Shown piece by piece: positions 62,603 through 64,000 of a stretch of DNA of 64,000 nt. Position numbers and translations under genes: made by a program. The stretch is from Ichthyophthirius multifiliis. Its lineage: Eukaryota > Ciliophora > Oligohymenophorea > Hymenostomatida. Where the stretch lies: positions 55,051 to 119,050 of the forward strand of contig NW_004085892.1 of NCBI RefSeq assembly GCF_000220395.1, in the 5' to 3' direction. The notes under the pieces were generated by a model. That model had not been told where the DNA came from. It did no database searches and was given only the letters and a program-made list of their open reading frames with translations. Every line of letters begins with the position of its first letter. Positions within the stretch are counted from its first letter, which is position 1.

Positions 62603-64000
62603 GTTTCTTGTTTTTCTATAATTTATATATTCATTTAAGTTATTAAAAGATTTTTTATTTCAATTTATTCATACAAATAAAGAACATTTTTAATTAATAT
62701 TTATATTAAAATATAATGAAATCAAGAATTCAATATAAAATTAAATTAATATCAGAATAAATTTTTTATTATGAACTTTATAAATTTAATATAATTAATG
62801 AATATTTTACAAAAACATTATTATTAGCAATTTAATTTATATAAATATTAAAAATGAAGTTATCCTATAATTAAATCAGAATAAAATATTAAAAAGTTAT
62901 TTAATTTTAAATTGATAAATAATAAATATAATTATATTTATTTAATTTATTATTTAAGATATTATTAATACACATTTTTTTAAAAAAAATATAAAAATAT
63001 TATATTTTTATAAATATTAATGATATTTATTAAAAAAGCTTATATATATAATTATTTTAATATATTTTATTTGGGAATTGAATTTAAATAGATATATTTA
63101 AAGACATTTTTATATGCAAAAGGTATTTTATTATTTATTCTTTTTATTATTTATTATATTAATAATTAAAAAATACATAAACAGTTACAATATAAATAAT
63201 TTATAATTATAAAAAAATTCAATAAGGATTTAAAGAAAATATACATAAAAAATAAATATGTAATATTAATATATATTTTTTTTAAGTAAATAAATAATAT
63301 TTTAAAAATTTAATAAACATATTTACATAGATTAATAATCTTAGAAAAAATTATTTATAAAAATTCAGTAAAATTTATGTAGTAATATTAATTAAAATTT
63401 TCATAAAAATATTAATATAAGTAATAAATAAAATAAAAAATATAATGAAAAAACTTTATGATTTGGATTATATGATTTTCGGTTCTACTTTATAAAAATT
63501 ATATGAATGTAATACAAATGACTTAAAATAATATTATTAATAATGAAAAGTAAAAAAATATTTATAAATAAAAAACAATACATACAATTAATAATAAAAA
63601 AATTACTAAAAATAATAACTAAACTGCCATATTATATAATTTATTTAAATAAAAAAAACTAATTTATAAATAAATGTAATTAAAAAAAAAGAAATATATG
63701 TTTGATTTAGATTAGATTTTCTATGATAACCAAAATAAATAATCGTTTTAATAGAATATCAAAAAAAAGAAAAGGATTATATATGTGTTAAAAATTAAAA
63801 TGAAAATAAAATTAAATTAAAATATAATTTGATCAGGTAAAAATTTAAAAAAGTAATAAAGTAAAAAAATATAATTTTGAAATTTAAGATATATAACATT
63901 CTAAAATTATTTAAATAAGTATATATATATATATATATGTATTTATTTATAATTGTTTTTTAAAAAAAAATAAAAATAAAATTATTTCTATTAAAAATTT
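62603..64000. other. 1.4 kb gene-free A+T-rich end of window
   Basis: No coding-like frame, tRNA or telomeric repeat (C4A2/G4T2) is visible to the right edge, so the window does not end at a macronuclear telomere. Confidence 0.55.

Noticed and set aside
63900-64000. Telomere or chromosome end at the right edge
   Set aside because: No C4A2/G4T2 repeats; only a (TA)n tract and A/T runs.

Overview
This window looks like macronuclear DNA of an oligohymenophorean (hymenostome-type) ciliate. The sequence is extremely A+T-rich. Every recognisable gene is open only if TAA and TAG are read as glutamine and TGA as the sole stop. Introns are short GT-AG introns (about 32 to 200 nt), often filled with (TA)n. 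The composition would suit Ichthyophthirius more than Tetrahymena, but that is an inference. No tRNA, rRNA, CRISPR array, transposase or other mobile element was seen.

Layout. 1-3006: 3' part of a voltage-sensor/adenylyl cyclase fusion (+). 3982-5916: possible decayed gene. 6475-9336: PP4 regulatory subunit 1-like HEAT protein (+). 12315-13170 and 13282-13581: convergent axonemal pair, CFAP20-like (+) and CFAP141-like (-). 13842-15765: B-box/WD40 protein (+). 18348-20123: helical protein with a GOLD-like end (+). 20576-25802: two genes on the minus strand, a mitochondrial-type GluRS-like protein and MSH6. 27130-29815: CCDC17-like (+). 31198-32313: C2-like lipid-anchored protein (+). 32464-36733: SAC phosphoinositide phosphatase and a kinase with EF-hands (both -). 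37218-37962: unknown (+). 38305-41889: VPS9 protein and alpha/beta hydrolase (both -). 42319-44664: ABCG half-transporter (+). 45016-45741: small possibly secreted protein (-). 47782-49398: coiled-coil protein (+). 50390-50995: possible gene relic. 51464-52471: ACBD6-like (+). 52514-54431: PP2A scaffold A subunit (-). 54832-59553: kinesin (+). 59955-61289: unknown (+). 61870-62602: coiled-coil protein (-).

The genes are typical dispersed ciliate genes, not operons. Shared themes are cilia (CFAP20, CFAP141, CCDC17-like, perhaps the kinesin and cyclase), phosphoinositide and endosome biology (SAC phosphatase, VPS9, C2 proteins) and PP2A/PP4 scaffolds. Several conserved genes are interrupted by single-base frame breaks, mostly in homopolymers (MSH6 twice, SAC, ABCG, kinesin, coiled-coil genes). 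Consensus errors are the simplest explanation, but decay is possible for some. The most interesting leads are the pore-less voltage-sensor/cyclase fusion, a GluRS whose HIGH and KMSKS signatures are both eroded, an MSH6 without its H-loop histidine, a divergent acidic-tailed CFAP20, and an EF-hand protein with a ULK-like kinase domain. Splice sites were placed by eye from reading frame and homology.
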